Assembly (NCBI GenBank): GCA_017461395.1 | Contig: JAFTYF010000063.1 | Location: 1-64,000 of the forward strand | Direction of reading: 5' to 3' | Origin: Ruminococcus sp. | Lineage (GTDB): Bacteria > Bacillota > Clostridia > Oscillospirales > Ruminococcaceae | DNA length: 64,000 nt | In this document: positions 37,282 to 47,275 of the stretch, one piece after another | Layout: every line of letters begins with the position of its first letter | How positions within the stretch are numbered: position 1 is the first letter of the stretch | The notes under the pieces: generated by a model | Databases searched by the model: none | Told to the model about the DNA's origin: nothing | What the model saw: only the letters and a program-made list of their open reading frames with translations | Made by a program: the position numbers and the translations under genes

Positions 37282-38775
37282 ATGTTATACAACAGTACAA
37301 GAAACAGCAATGTCAAAGTAAATAGTGCTGAGGCTATTACTCAGGGAATTTCAGTTGAGGGCGGTCTTTTTGTGCCCGAAAACATTCCGGTTCTTTCTCT
37401 TGACGAGATAAAGGCTGTAGGCAATATGAATTACGCTGACAGAGCTGCATATGTTTTCTCAAAGTATCTGACTGATTTCACAGAGGCTGAGATACATTAT
37501 TGTACCGATAATGCTTACTCAACAAAGAATTTTGAGACTGAAAGCATTGCTGAGATTGCACATCTTTTTGACGGAACCTATATGCTGGAGCTCTGGCATG
37601 GTCCGACTTGTGCTTTCAAGGATATGGCACTTCAGATTCTTCCATACTTCCTCACAACATCAGCAAAGAAGATAAATCTTGACAAGAAGATAGTTATTCT
37701 CGTTGCAACTTCCGGTGATACAGGAAAGGCTGCTCTTGAAGGCTTTAAGGATGTTGAGGGAACTTCCATTCTTGTATTCTATCCTGAGGACGGCGTAAGC
37801 CCGATGCAGAAGCGTCAGATGAAAACTCAGGAGGGCGGAAATGTTGGCGTTTGCGCTATCAAGGGTAATTTTGATGACTGTCAGAACGGCGTAAAGGCTA
37901 TTTTCACTGATGATGAGGTTAAAAATCAGCTTGAAAATGCCGGACTTATGTTTTCAAGCGCAAATTCGATCAACTGGGGACGTCTTGTTCCGCAGATAGT
38001 TTACTATATCTCATCCTATGCAGAGCTTGTAAAGGACGGGGAAATTGAGCTTGGCGAAAAAATAAACATCGTTGTTCCTACAGGAAACTTCGGAAATATC
38101 CTTGCTGCATATTACGCAAAGCATATGGGAATTCCCGTAAACAAGCTTATCTGCGCTTCAAATGTAAACAACGTTCTCACTGATTTCATAAATACAGGTG
38201 TTTACGACAGAAACCGTCAGTTCTACGCAACAGTTTCACCTTCAATGGATATCCTCATTTCAAGCAACCTTGAAAGACTTCTTTACCTCATGACAGACAG
38301 AAATGACGAAGTTATCCGTGACTGGTTCGGAAAGCTTTCTTCTGAGGGCAGATACGAGGTAACAGACGATGTCAAGGCAAAGCTTGCGGATGAATTTTGG
38401 GCAGGCTTCTGCAGCGATGATGAAACAAAGGAAACAATCAGTGCTGTTTACGGCAAGTATTCCTATACCTGCGATACACATACGGCTGTTGCAGTAAAGG
38501 TTTATGAGGACTACAAAAAGGCTACAGAAGATACCACAAAGACAGTTATCGCATCTACTGCAAGCCCTTATAAGTTCAGTGCTGCTGTTCTTGAAGCTCT
38601 TGAAGGAGCTGAATCCGATATCGACGAGTATGCAAAGGTTGACCGCATTGCTGAGCTTTCAAAGCTTCCCGTACCGGCTGCACTTGCTGATCTTAAAAAT
38701 AAGCCGCTTCGCTTTAATGACGTAATCGAGAAGTCCGATCAGAAGCAGTACGTTCTCAGAACACTCGGTATCTGA
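37282..38775 (+). CDS. thrC: Threonine synthase
   Basis: PLP enzyme converting O-phosphohomoserine to threonine. The 497-residue, class-2-length protein has PLP Lys K113 in HGPTCAFKD, the phosphate loop ATSGDTGKAAL near 150-160, and the Asn/Ser block SSANSINWGR. ATG 37282 follows AAAGGTG; ATG 37267 overlaps yraN and lacks a ribosome site. No other threonine gene is near. The next gene starts two bases on. Confidence 0.96.
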   Translation: MLYNSTRNSNVKVNSAEAITQGISVEGGLFVPENIPVLSLDEIKAVGNMNYADRAAYVFSKYLTDFTEAEIHYCTDNAYSTKNFETESIAEIAHLFDGTYMLELWHGPTCAFKDMALQILPYFLTTSAKKINLDKKIVILVATSGDTGKAALEGFKDVEGTSILVFYPEDGVSPMQKRQMKTQEGGNVGVCAIKGNFDDCQNGVKAIFTDDEVKNQLENAGLMFSSANSINWGRLVPQIVYYISSYAELVKDGEIELGEKINIVVPTGNFGNILAAYYAKHMGIPVNKLICASNVNNVLTDFINTGVYDRNRQFYATVSPSMDILISSNLERLLYLMTDRNDEVIRDWFGKLSSEGRYEVTDDVKAKLADEFWAGFCSDDETKETISAVYGKYSYTCDTHTAVAVKVYEDYKKATEDTTKTVIASTASPYKFSAAVLEALEGAESDIDEYAKVDRIAELSKLPVPAALADLKNKPLRFNDVIEKSDQKQYVLRTLGI

Positions 38776-38777
38776 TC

Positions 38778-39470
38778 ATGAGTCTCTACGTTATCGGTGA
38801 TCTCCATTTGTGTAAAGGAGATCCCGGCAAGACCATGAGTATTTTCAGTGGTTGGGACGACTATCAGGGACGTATTGAAAAAAACTGGCTTGAAATCGTA
38901 AAACCGGAGGATACGGTAGTTCTTGCCGGAGATATTTCGTGGGGAATGTCGCTTCAGGGGGCAGCGGAGGATTTTCGTTTTATAGATCGACTTCCGGGAA
39001 CGAAGATAATTCTTAAGGGAAATCATGACTACTGGTGGACGACCATGAAGAAAATGGAGGATTTCTTTGAAACAGAGGGATTTTCCACACTCAGGATTCT
39101 TCACAACAATCACTATCAGTACGGCGAATACGGTATCTGCGGAACACGAGGCTGGGTAAATATGCCTGGAGAAACGCAGGACGAAAAGGTTCTGAGGCGT
39201 GAGGTGCAGAGACTTGAAGCTTCTATAAAGTCGGCACTGGCTGATAATCTCAAGCCGCTTGTGTTCATGCATTATCCGCCGATATTTGCAACGAATTTCA
39301 ATTACGATATTCTGGAGATACTCTACCGCTACAATATAAGCGACTGCTATTACGGACACATTCACGGCAGACAAGCGCACGAATTATGTATTACAAATAC
39401 ATATGATGATATAAATTTTCATCTTATTGCTAGTGATTATTTACAGTTTATTCCTGAAAAAGTGGTTTAA
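38778..39470 (+). CDS. Metallophosphoesterase family protein
   Basis: A 230-residue calcineurin-like phosphoesterase with all metal blocks: GDLHL, GDISWG, GNHDYWW, MHYPP and GHIHG. The GNHDYWWTT pattern with WVNMPGETQDEKVLRRE belongs to a conserved clostridial subgroup of unknown substrate. It starts two bases after thrC, so it is co-transcribed. Confidence 0.92.
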   Translation: MSLYVIGDLHLCKGDPGKTMSIFSGWDDYQGRIEKNWLEIVKPEDTVVLAGDISWGMSLQGAAEDFRFIDRLPGTKIILKGNHDYWWTTMKKMEDFFETEGFSTLRILHNNHYQYGEYGICGTRGWVNMPGETQDEKVLRREVQRLEASIKSALADNLKPLVFMHYPPIFATNFNYDILEILYRYNISDCYYGHIHGRQAHELCITNTYDDINFHLIASDYLQFIPEKVV

Positions 39471-39571
39471 TTTGTGAGAAGTACAGAACTGTTAAATTTT
39501 AGTAGAAAAAAAATTTTGAATGTGGTATAATATACCAAGTATGTTATATAATTATAATGGAGGACATATAA

Positions 39572-40885
39572 ATGAGCTTAAAATCATCAAACAAAACAGA
39601 TGTAAATACTACAGAGTTAGTTATTTCAATCGACGCTGAGACTTTTGAGGGTGCTGTTGAAAAGGAATACCAGCGCCAGAAGAAGAATATCCAGATCAAG
39701 GGCTTCCGTAAGGGCAAGGTTTCCAGAAAGCTTGCTGAGAAGGAATTCGGCGAGGGCGCATTCTATGAGGGCGCTATCAACTCACTTCTCGGTCCTGAGA
39801 TCGATGCTGCTGTAAAGGAAACAGGTATTGTTCTCGTTGACAGACCCAGTGTTGAGATCGTTTCTATCGACAAGACAGAAGGCGTTGAGCTTAAGGCTGT
39901 ATGCATTACAAAGCCTGAGATCGAGATCGCTGACTACAAGGGCATGACAGCTCGCAAGCAGGCAGCTGAGATCAATGAAGAGGATATCGACAAGCAGATC
40001 GAAATGATCAGAAAGAAGAACGCTCGTATCGTTTCCGTTGAGGACAGAGCTGCACAGCTCGACGACGAAGTTGTTATTGACTTCGAGGGATTCTTCGGCG
40101 ACGAAGCATTTGAAGGCGGCAAGGGCGAGGATCATCCTCTCCGTCTTGGCAGCGGTCAGTTTATCCCTGGTTTCGAGGATCAGATCGTTGGTCACAACAT
40201 CGGCGATGAGTTCGATGTGAACGTAACTTTCCCTGAGAACTACCAGATGGCTGATTATGCAGGCAAGGCTGCAACATTTAAGACAAAGCTTAAGGCTATC
40301 AGCTATGAGGAGCTTCCTGAGATCAATGATGACCTCGTAAAGGATGCTACAGAGTTCGAAACAGTTGAAGAATACAGAAACGACATCAAGGCTAAACTTG
40401 AAGAAGCTGCTGCAAATCAGGCAGAGGCTTCCTTTGAGAATGCACTTATGGAAAAGCTTATCGAGAAGGTTGATTCTCCTATCCCGAACTGTATGTTCGA
40501 GAGCAGAATCGACGCTCTTATCAACAATTTCAATATGCAGCTTCGTCAGCAGGGTATGGATCTCAAGCTTTACTTCCAGTACACAGGTATGGATATGGAT
40601 TCCTTCAGAGAGACATACAGAGACAGAGCTGAGGGCGAAGTTAAGCTCCGCCTTGCTCTTGAAAAGATCGCTGAGCTTGAAGCTATTGAAGTATCTGAGG
40701 AAGATATCAACAATTCTCTCTCTGAAATGGCAGCAGCAAACAACATGGACGTTGATACAATCAAGCGCTTCATCAATGTTGATGACTTTGCTGATGATCT
40801 CAAGGTTCAGAAGGCTGTTGAGCTTGTAAAGGAGACTGCTGTTGTTGATAATACTCCCGCTGAGGAAGCAGCAGATGCTGAATAA
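39572..40885 (+). CDS. tig: Trigger factor (ribosome-bound chaperone and prolyl isomerase)
   Basis: 437 residues: an N-terminal ribosome-binding domain with the signature GFRKGKVSRKLAEKEFG, an FKBP-type PPIase domain (about 155-240, FEGFFGDEAFEGG and LGSGQFIPGFEDQI), and a C-terminal substrate cradle. GGAGG precedes ATG 39572. A TATAAT at 39526-39531 may be its -10, though the -35 is poor. It heads the tig-clpP-clpX cluster. Confidence 0.97.
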   Translation: MSLKSSNKTDVNTTELVISIDAETFEGAVEKEYQRQKKNIQIKGFRKGKVSRKLAEKEFGEGAFYEGAINSLLGPEIDAAVKETGIVLVDRPSVEIVSIDKTEGVELKAVCITKPEIEIADYKGMTARKQAAEINEEDIDKQIEMIRKKNARIVSVEDRAAQLDDEVVIDFEGFFGDEAFEGGKGEDHPLRLGSGQFIPGFEDQIVGHNIGDEFDVNVTFPENYQMADYAGKAATFKTKLKAISYEELPEINDDLVKDATEFETVEEYRNDIKAKLEEAAANQAEASFENALMEKLIEKVDSPIPNCMFESRIDALINNFNMQLRQQGMDLKLYFQYTGMDMDSFRETYRDRAEGEVKLRLALEKIAELEAIEVSEEDINNSLSEMAAANNMDVDTIKRFINVDDFADDLKVQKAVELVKETAVVDNTPAEEAADAE

Positions 40886-40904
40886 TTACAAATAATCATT
40901 ACAC

Positions 40905-40931
40905 CTTGTCCCACAGAATATGTGGGACAAG
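40905..40931 (+). terminator. Hairpin between tig and clpP
   Basis: A perfect 11-bp stem, CTTGTCCCACA / TGTGGGACAAG, with a 5-base loop, followed by TATTTTAAG. The T-run is weak, so it may be a partial terminator or a processing/stability element. Confidence 0.6.
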
Positions 40932-40955
40932 TATTTTAAGAAAGGCAGTGAAATT

Positions 40956-41546
40956 ATGAGCAGTTTTATACCTTACGTTGTTGAACAGACAAGCCGTGGA
41001 GAGCGTTCTTATGATATTTTCTCACGTCTCCTCAATGACAGAATCATTATGCTTTCAGATCAGGTTAACGACGCTACTGCAAGCCTTGTTGTAGCTCAGC
41101 TCCTTTATCTTGAAAGTCAGGATCCGGAAAAGGATATATCCCTTTATATAAACAGTCCCGGCGGATCTATCACATCCGGTATGGCCATACATGATACTAT
41201 GCAGTATATCAAGTGTGATGTATCGACTATCTGTATAGGTATGGCTGCTTCTATGGGAGCATTTCTCCTTGCTGCCGGAACTAAGGGCAAGCGCTTTGCA
41301 CTTCCCAACAGTGAAATAATGATTCACCAGCCGCTTATTTCAGGCGGACTTTCAGGTCAGTGTACTGATATCAAGATCCATTCTGATCATCTTGTAAGAA
41401 TTCGTCAGAAGATGAACGAGATGCTTGCTGCAAATACTGGCAAGTCTCTTGAACAGATTCAGATAGACACTGAGCGTGATAACTATATGACAGCTCAGGA
41501 AGCAATGGAATACGGTATCGTAGACAAAGTGATCGAGACGAGGTAA
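40956..41546 (+). CDS. clpP: ATP-dependent Clp protease proteolytic subunit ClpP
   Basis: A 196-residue tetradecameric serine protease with S99 in [12 protein letters not shown]124 in MIHQPL and an Asp near 173. The N-terminal [19 protein letters not shown] is the typical axial-loop region. ATG 40956 is used; ATG 40920 lies in the preceding hairpin. clpX starts seven bases after its stop. Confidence 0.97.
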   Translation: MSSFIPYVVEQTSRGERSYDIFSRLLNDRIIMLSDQVNDATASLVVAQLLYLESQDPEKDISLYINSPGGSITSGMAIHDTMQYIKCDVSTICIGMAASMGAFLLAAGTKGKRFALPNSEIMIHQPLISGGLSGQCTDIKIHSDHLVRIRQKMNEMLAANTGKSLEQIQIDTERDNYMTAQEAMEYGIVDKVIETR

Positions 41547-41553
41547 TGTCCGA

Positions 41554-42852
41554 ATGGCAGAAACGTTTAAGTCATGCAGCTTCTGCGGTAAGGGTGAAAA
41601 CAGAGTCCATAGTATGTTTTCAGCCGGTTCATCCAACATATGTGATGAATGTGTCTGCTACTGCTATGAAATGATTTTCGGATCCTCGCAGACAAGCACA
41701 CATAAAAAAAATTCCAAGAAGAATAAAATACAGCCGCTTTCTGAGATGAAGCTCTTCAAGCCAATGGAAATCAAGGCTTTTCTTGACGAGTATGTTATTG
41801 GTCAGGATGATGCAAAAATTTCGCTTGCTGTCGCAGTATACAACCACTATAAGCGTATTCTCAGCAAGGAAGAACAGGAAGCAGATGAGGGAAATGTACA
41901 GATCGACGATGTTGAGCTTCAGAAGAGCAATGTACTTCTGCTCGGACCTACAGGCGTCGGAAAGACTTTCCTTGCACAGACTCTTGCGAAATTACTGAAT
42001 GTACCGTTTGCTATTGCAGACGCTACTACAATTACAGAAGCCGGATATGTCGGCGACGACGTAGAGAATGTTCTTGTACGCCTTCTTCAGGCAGCCGATT
42101 TCGATGTAAAGGCGGCTGAAAGAGGAATTATCTACATTGACGAAATCGACAAGATCGCAAGAAAGTCCGAAAACACATCACTTACCCGTGACGTAAGCGG
42201 TGAGGGCGTTCAGCAGTCACTTCTGAAAATCATTGAGGGAACAGTTTCAAATGTTCCTCCGCAGGGCGGAAGAAAGCATCCTAATCAGGAGTGCATACAG
42301 ATAAATACGAAAAACATCCTCTTTATCTGCGGCGGTGCCTTTGACGGCCTTGAAAAGCAGATACAGCAGAGAACTGATAAGTCAGCTTTGGGCTTTGGTG
42401 CTGATGTTAAATCCAAAAATGAGAAATCAGAAAATATCTTCAAAAAAGTTGTACCAAAGGATCTCGTGAAATTTGGTATGGTACCGGAATTTGTCGGCAG
42501 ACTGCCGGTTATCTCTGTTCTTGAAGAACTTGATAAAGCAGCGCTTGTAAGAATTCTTACTGAGCCGAGAAACGCTCTTATCAAGCAGTATAAGAAGCTG
42601 TTTGAATATGATGATGTTGAGCTTGAAATTGAGGAAGAAGCTCTTATTGAGATCGCAAAGAAAGCGATATCCCAGAAAACGGGAGCAAGAGGACTCAGAT
42701 CAATACTTGAAAAGATACTCATGCGCTCAATGTATGCTGTTCCGTCTGACGGAAGCATTGCAAAAGTTATAGTAAACGCAGATTGTGTTACTAATGACGC
42801 AGAACCGGTGCTTATCAACAGAAGAAATAAGGAAGTCAAGCTTCCGCAGTAA
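41554..42852 (+). CDS. clpX: Clp protease ATP-binding subunit ClpX
   Basis: AAA+ unfoldase for ClpP, 432 residues. The N-terminal zinc domain has C8, C11, C30 and C33. Walker A GPTGVGKT is at 131-138, Walker [10 protein letters not shown] near 196-204, and the ClpP-docking loop lies around the FGxD-type segment LGFGADV (an IGF-like loop variant). It is directly downstream of clpP and followed by a strong terminator. Confidence 0.97.
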   Translation: MAETFKSCSFCGKGENRVHSMFSAGSSNICDECVCYCYEMIFGSSQTSTHKKNSKKNKIQPLSEMKLFKPMEIKAFLDEYVIGQDDAKISLAVAVYNHYKRILSKEEQEADEGNVQIDDVELQKSNVLLLGPTGVGKTFLAQTLAKLLNVPFAIADATTITEAGYVGDDVENVLVRLLQAADFDVKAAERGIIYIDEIDKIARKSENTSLTRDVSGEGVQQSLLKIIEGTVSNVPPQGGRKHPNQECIQINTKNILFICGGAFDGLEKQIQQRTDKSALGFGADVKSKNEKSENIFKKVVPKDLVKFGMVPEFVGRLPVISVLEELDKAALVRILTEPRNALIKQYKKLFEYDDVELEIEEEALIEIAKKAISQKTGARGLRSILEKILMRSMYAVPSDGSIAKVIVNADCVTNDAEPVLINRRNKEVKLPQ

Positions 42853-42875
42853 AGCAAAACAGAATAAATATGTAA

Positions 42876-42907
42876 AGCTCTGTACCGAGGTACAGAGCTG
42901 TTTTTTT
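42876..42907 (+). terminator. Intrinsic terminator after clpX
   Basis: An AGCTCTGTACC / GGTACAGAGCT stem with a 2-base loop core, ending in seven T. Confidence 0.93.
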
Positions 42908-42914
42908 ACTTCAA

Positions 42915-43061
42915 TCAGCAGCCGCAGCCGCAGTCGTTGTTGTTATTGCAGCCACAGTCGTTGCCACATCCACAGCCGTTGTTTGAGAAGAGGATCACAA
43001 AGAGAATGATCACGAGGATGAGACACCAGTTATTTCCACAGCTAAAGTTTGCATTACACAT
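42915..43061 (-). CDS. Small Cys-rich membrane microprotein
   Basis: 48 residues: a short Cys-containing start, a hydrophobic segment (about 14-26) and a tail of CGCG, DCGC and Asn repeats ending in CGCGC; ten Cys in all. ATG 43061 is set by AAGGAG eleven bases upstream; an in-frame ATG at 43115 has no such site. The helix-plus-repeat layout recalls small YjcZ-like sporulation/coat proteins, but similarity is only in pattern. It stands alone between clpX and clpC on the opposite strand. Confidence 0.7.
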   Translation of the reverse strand: MCNANFSCGNNWCLILVIILFVILFSNNGCGCGNDCGCNNNNDCGCGC

Positions 43062-43259
43062 AAAGAACAACTCCTTAAAAAAGATGTATTTGAAGCGTTT
43101 TTGTCTTCGCTTCATAGTACATAGTATGCCATGGCGAAAAAAGTGTTACAAAAATTTTCCTGATTATCCTTTTCGACTGTTATCGCACATACGACGTGGC
43201 ATAATATTATAGTGCTGATACTGATTTACACAGGTATCAATAAGGAAAGGGGAGAATAC

Positions 43260-45620
43260 ATGATAAACACAGACAAATTTAACAGGAAGTCGGTAAAGAT
43301 CATTGAGGATGCAGTGCGGCTTGCGTCAGAGCTTGGACATACCTATATCGGAAGTGAGCATATTCTTCTTGCAATGGTACAGGACGGTTCTTCAAAGGCA
43401 GCGGATATCCTCATTGACAATGGCGTATCATACGAGGATATCCGCCGTGCAATTATTGATCTTGTAGGACAGGGAGCGCCTTCGATTCTGAATCAGCGTT
43501 ATTTTACAACGGCATCCCGAAGAATACTTGAAAATGCCTGTCAGATTGCGCAGAGAGATAAGAAAAAGCAGACGGCTCCGGAGCACATCCTTGCCGCAGT
43601 TATGAAGGAGTCCTCATGCAGTGCATTTACGATTATACGAAAAATAGGAGGAGATCAGAGCGGAATATGTCAGGGACTAGACATGATAGATTCTCCTGAG
43701 GTGATAAGCGAGCTTTACGAATCGCTGAAGCCAAAAGCATCGCATTTGCCGAATCTTTTTCGTTATGGCAGGAATATCACTGATATTTCTGCTGTAAAAA
43801 AGAATGATCCTCTTATCGGAAGAAGTCGGGAGATAGGCAGAGTAATGCAGGTGCTTGCACGGAGAACGAAGAATAATCCGTGTCTCATTGGTGAAGCAGG
43901 AGTTGGAAAAACAGCCATAGTCGAGGGTGTAGCAGAACTTTTTGTGCGGAATCTCGTACCGGATTCGCTGAAGAACAGATTCATTTTTTCACTCGATCTG
44001 ACAGCACTTCTCTCTGGAGCGAAATACCGTGGAGACTTTGAGGAACGCATAAAAGCCTGCATAGAGGAGGCTGTCAATGCTGGAAACATTATTCTGTTCA
44101 TTGACGAGATACACACCATTGTTGGCGCAGGAGCCGCAGAGGGGGCGATAGATGCTGCAAATATAATGAAGCCTCGTCTGGCACGAGGAGAGCTTCAGGT
44201 CATCGGAGCAACGACCTTTGATGAATATAAAAAATCTATTGAGAAGGATTCAGCTCTTGAGAGAAGATTTCAGCCTGTTCAGGTAAGTGAGCCGGATAAG
44301 GAGAGCTGTGTCCGGATAATAAGCGGACTTAAAAGCAATTACGAAGCCTTTCATCAGGTGGAGATAAGCGATGAAATCGCAGAAATGGCGGTTGATCTTT
44401 CCATGCGCTATGTCACCGACCGCTGTCTCCCCGACAAGGCGATAGATCTTCTTGACGAAGCCTGTGCAAGCGCAAAAATACGCTGTGATTCAGGAATTGT
44501 AACGAAGGATTCTGATATGATACGAATGACGGGTAAGGATATCAAGCTGAACGCTTTGGGAAAGGTTCTTCGTGGAAGCATTAACCCGAAGGTCACAGAG
44601 GAGGATCTTATTTCTGTGATAAGTCTCAGGACGGGAATTCCTTTGAACAGAATAACAGTCGAGGAGGAAAAACAGCTTGCGCTGCTGAAAACTCAGCTGT
44701 CACGGCGGGTTGTCGGTCATGAGTATGCCGTAAACAGGATCACAGATGCTGTTTGCAGGGCAAAGTCTGGACTGCGTGACGGAAGACGTCCGATGGCATC
44801 GTTTATGTTTGCAGGCCCCACCGGAGTTGGAAAAACAGAGCTTGCACGGGCACTTGCAGACAGCCTTTTCGGCTCAGAAAATAGTCTGATCCGCATTGAT
44901 ATGTCAGAATACATGGAAAAACATTCTGTTTCAAAGCTTATCGGAGCGCCGCCTGGATATGCCGGATATGAGGAGAGCGGCGGAAATCTCTGCGAGCGTG
45001 TGCGCAGAAATCCTTATTCTCTGATATTATTTGATGAGGTTGAAAAAGCTGATATGGAGGTTCTGAATCTTCTTTTGCAGATCCTTGACGACGGAATGCT
45101 GACTGATTCATCCATGCGCCGGATAAGTTTCCGCAGCTGTATCATCATCATGACTACGAATATCGGTGCCGGAAATCACACAAGTTCCTCAGCGCTGGGC
45201 TTCACCGGAGACAGCAGCCGTGCGGCGGATGAACTTGTACAGCAAAAGGTTCGTGAGCATTTTACGCCGGAGCTGATCAACAGAATCGACGAGATTGTGG
45301 TATTCAGTCCGCTTTCAAGAGATACGATAAGCGAGATAAGCCGCATTTCTCTTGAAGATCTGCGTGAGCGTGCCAGCGGAATCGGGATCAGCCTGACGTA
45401 TACACCGGAGGTTATAGAGGCAGTTGCATCTGCGGCGGGAACAGAAAAATATGGAGCACGTCCGGTAAAGCGATGCGTTACTGAGCTTATAGAGACAAAG
45501 CTTGCACAGCTTATTGTGGCTTCGCAGATATCAAGAGGCGATAAAGCGGAGATAAGCCTTGTGAACGGTGAAATAGCGGTGAATCCCGTATCTAAAGCAA
45601 AGAGTATAATGCAAAAATAA
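43260..45620 (+). CDS. clpC: Clp ATPase ClpC-like, with a short linker
   Basis: A 786-residue two-ring AAA+ protein: Clp-N repeats at 1-145, Walker A GEAGVGKT at 211-218 (D1), and a second GPTGVGKT near 525 (D2) with a C-terminal D2-small domain. The linker between D1 and D2 is shorter than in Bacillus ClpC, and the UVR-like coiled coil is not visible. ctsR, mcsA and mcsB, the usual operon partners, are absent. GGAGAATAC precedes ATG 43260. Confidence 0.92.
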   Translation: MINTDKFNRKSVKIIEDAVRLASELGHTYIGSEHILLAMVQDGSSKAADILIDNGVSYEDIRRAIIDLVGQGAPSILNQRYFTTASRRILENACQIAQRDKKKQTAPEHILAAVMKESSCSAFTIIRKIGGDQSGICQGLDMIDSPEVISELYESLKPKASHLPNLFRYGRNITDISAVKKNDPLIGRSREIGRVMQVLARRTKNNPCLIGEAGVGKTAIVEGVAELFVRNLVPDSLKNRFIFSLDLTALLSGAKYRGDFEERIKACIEEAVNAGNIILFIDEIHTIVGAGAAEGAIDAANIMKPRLARGELQVIGATTFDEYKKSIEKDSALERRFQPVQVSEPDKESCVRIISGLKSNYEAFHQVEISDEIAEMAVDLSMRYVTDRCLPDKAIDLLDEACASAKIRCDSGIVTKDSDMIRMTGKDIKLNALGKVLRGSINPKVTEEDLISVISLRTGIPLNRITVEEEKQLALLKTQLSRRVVGHEYAVNRITDAVCRAKSGLRDGRRPMASFMFAGPTGVGKTELARALADSLFGSENSLIRIDMSEYMEKHSVSKLIGAPPGYAGYEESGGNLCERVRRNPYSLILFDEVEKADMEVLNLLLQILDDGMLTDSSMRRISFRSCIIIMTTNIGAGNHTSSSALGFTGDSSRAADELVQQKVREHFTPELINRIDEIVVFSPLSRDTISEISRISLEDLRERASGIGISLTYTPEVIEAVASAAGTEKYGARPVKRCVTELIETKLAQLIVASQISRGDKAEISLVNGEIAVNPVSKAKSIMQK

Positions 45621-45625
45621 CGGAT

Positions 45626-45660
45626 AAAAAATGGGCGGCATATCTGAGTGCCGCCCATTT
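45626..45660. terminator. Terminator between clpC and the sortase locus
   Basis: An AAATGGGCGGC / GCCGCCCATTT stem. The T-run is strong on the minus strand and short on the plus strand, so it mainly serves the sortase operon. Confidence 0.82.
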
Positions 45661-45672
45661 GTGCGTTAGCTA

Positions 45673-46590
45673 TTATTTTTTATTCGATTCAGGTTCTGAC
45701 GGAGTTTTTTCAGTCATTTCAGGATCAGTTTTTTGGTTGATAAGAACTGCGTACAGTACGATCATGGCTATTCCGGCAGCGCATACAGCAATGCTTGCCG
45801 CCATGAATGCTTCAGTAAGCTTGAACATTCCTCCGGTATATGCAGTGAATATCTGGGGTTGTTTGATTGAAAATGCATTAAAATATTTTGTCGAAAGGAG
45901 ATAAATACTCGGCAACATTCCAATAGCACCAGCGATTATTGCAGTGATTCCGGTCCAGTAGAAGATAGTCTTCTTTTCCTTACGGTTAAAGAAAATAAGG
46001 AAGAAAGTGAGCAGTATGACACCGCCGATAGATGCAAAGGTCAGCAGAGGACGCATTTTATAGACCTTTGAAGCAGGTTTTAGAACACCGTGCTTTTCAA
46101 GGGCGGAAAATTTGTAGATATCACATTCTTCGCTGATAAGCTTGTATGCATTTTCTTTGGTGTTTTCAAGCTTTTTGTAGAAATCCTCATTCTTTTCGTA
46201 GCCTGTTTCGTCAGCCGCTTTGTTGAAGAAATCATCTATTGATTTGTTCATTTCGGCATTTTCGGGGATTTCAGGACTAAGTTTTTTTCCGGATTTAAGT
46301 GCGTTGTAGCCCTCGTTGATGTATATGTTTATTACGGACTGTATATACTCCTCATTCAGAGCGTTTGTATAAGTTTCAGCCGGAATTCCCGATGCACCGG
46401 AGAGATCTTTGAATTTGCGTTCAAGCTGAGGAACAGTCTTGGCGGCGATATCTTTTTTCTCAGAGAGCGTGATAGTACGTTTTGCATTAACATTGATATC
46501 AATGATTATAATTCCCATACTGCATATCGTCAGCAGGACGAGAGCTATGGAAATTATCAGTGAGGGAATGTATGTGCTAAGTCTTTTCAT
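45673..46590 (-). CDS. Sortase-locus membrane protein of unknown function
   Basis: 305 residues with four predicted helices: one near the N-terminus, then an outside segment of about 150 charged residues, and three helices in the second half (starting near 183, 207 and 256). The tail is Pro/Glu/Lys-rich. No known domain recognised. ATG 46590 follows GGAGGGTGAG and sits one base after the sortase stop. Its constant neighbour is the sortase, so it may help assemble or present the substrate. Confidence 0.8.
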   Translation of the reverse strand: MKRLSTYIPSLIISIALVLLTICSMGIIIIDINVNAKRTITLSEKKDIAAKTVPQLERKFKDLSGASGIPAETYTNALNEEYIQSVINIYINEGYNALKSGKKLSPEIPENAEMNKSIDDFFNKAADETGYEKNEDFYKKLENTKENAYKLISEECDIYKFSALEKHGVLKPASKVYKMRPLLTFASIGGVILLTFFLIFFNRKEKKTIFYWTGITAIIAGAIGMLPSIYLLSTKYFNAFSIKQPQIFTAYTGGMFKLTEAFMAASIAVCAAGIAMIVLYAVLINQKTDPEMTEKTPSEPESNKK

Positions 46591-46591
46591 G

Positions 46592-47275
46592 TTACTCACC
46601 CTCCCTTTCACTGTAATATTTAGATTCCGTAAGGTCGCAGATAACGCCTATTCTCTCGTCGGAAGCACCGAAAATATCTTTGGAACAGGTGTAAAGCGTA
46701 AGACGTGTATCCTCAGTGGGAATGACATATCGTTTATCGGTATCCTTGAAGGAAATTGTCTCACGGACAGTATACACAAATCGTCCGTAGTTGGTTTTCA
46801 CAGTGATTTTATCGCCGACTTTGAGTTTGTCCAGCTCTGCAAAGTATGTGTTCACATGAGCGCTTACAACGGAATTTCCCGAATCGCCGAATACAGAGGA
46901 GCCGGATGACTGGCAGGCACCGATTTCAAAAAGCTCAATATCGCTTCCCCAGTAAACGGGAACAGTCGTCTCAAAAATATCGCAGATGATATCAGCGTAA
47001 TGCTCAGCGTATACAGGACGTATAACAGTGCCTTCGTCGGAAGTATAATTTTTGTCATCAGCTTCGATTTTATTATCCTTGATGATGAGGCCGGAGTTCA
47101 TATCTTCCGGATCAAGCTTCAGTTCATCCATAAAAACAAGTCCCTTGTATCGCTGAAGCTTGTCAGATGGCTTAATAAGTGCTATCATAATAATGCCCAT
47201 GCATATGGCGGCAAGAATAAAGGGCGTAGCGATGTGTATGAGAAGTCCGCCTGATTGTCTGCTGTTATTTTTCAT
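46592..47275 (-). CDS. Sortase family transpeptidase
   Basis: A 227-residue membrane-anchored sortase: N-terminal helix (about 12-33), then the beta-barrel with H140 in SAHVNTYF, C197 in LTLYTCSKD and R208. The class is not certain; short SAH and TLxTC motifs fit class D or a related group. It overlaps the upstream substrate-like gene by 11 bases and the following membrane-protein gene starts one base on. It would attach a protein to peptidoglycan or polymerise it. Confidence 0.9.
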   Translation of the reverse strand: MKNNSRQSGGLLIHIATPFILAAICMGIIMIALIKPSDKLQRYKGLVFMDELKLDPEDMNSGLIIKDNKIEADDKNYTSDEGTVIRPVYAEHYADIICDIFETTVPVYWGSDIELFEIGACQSSGSSVFGDSGNSVVSAHVNTYFAELDKLKVGDKITVKTNYGRFVYTVRETISFKDTDKRYVIPTEDTRLTLYTCSKDIFGASDERIGVICDLTESKYYSEREGE

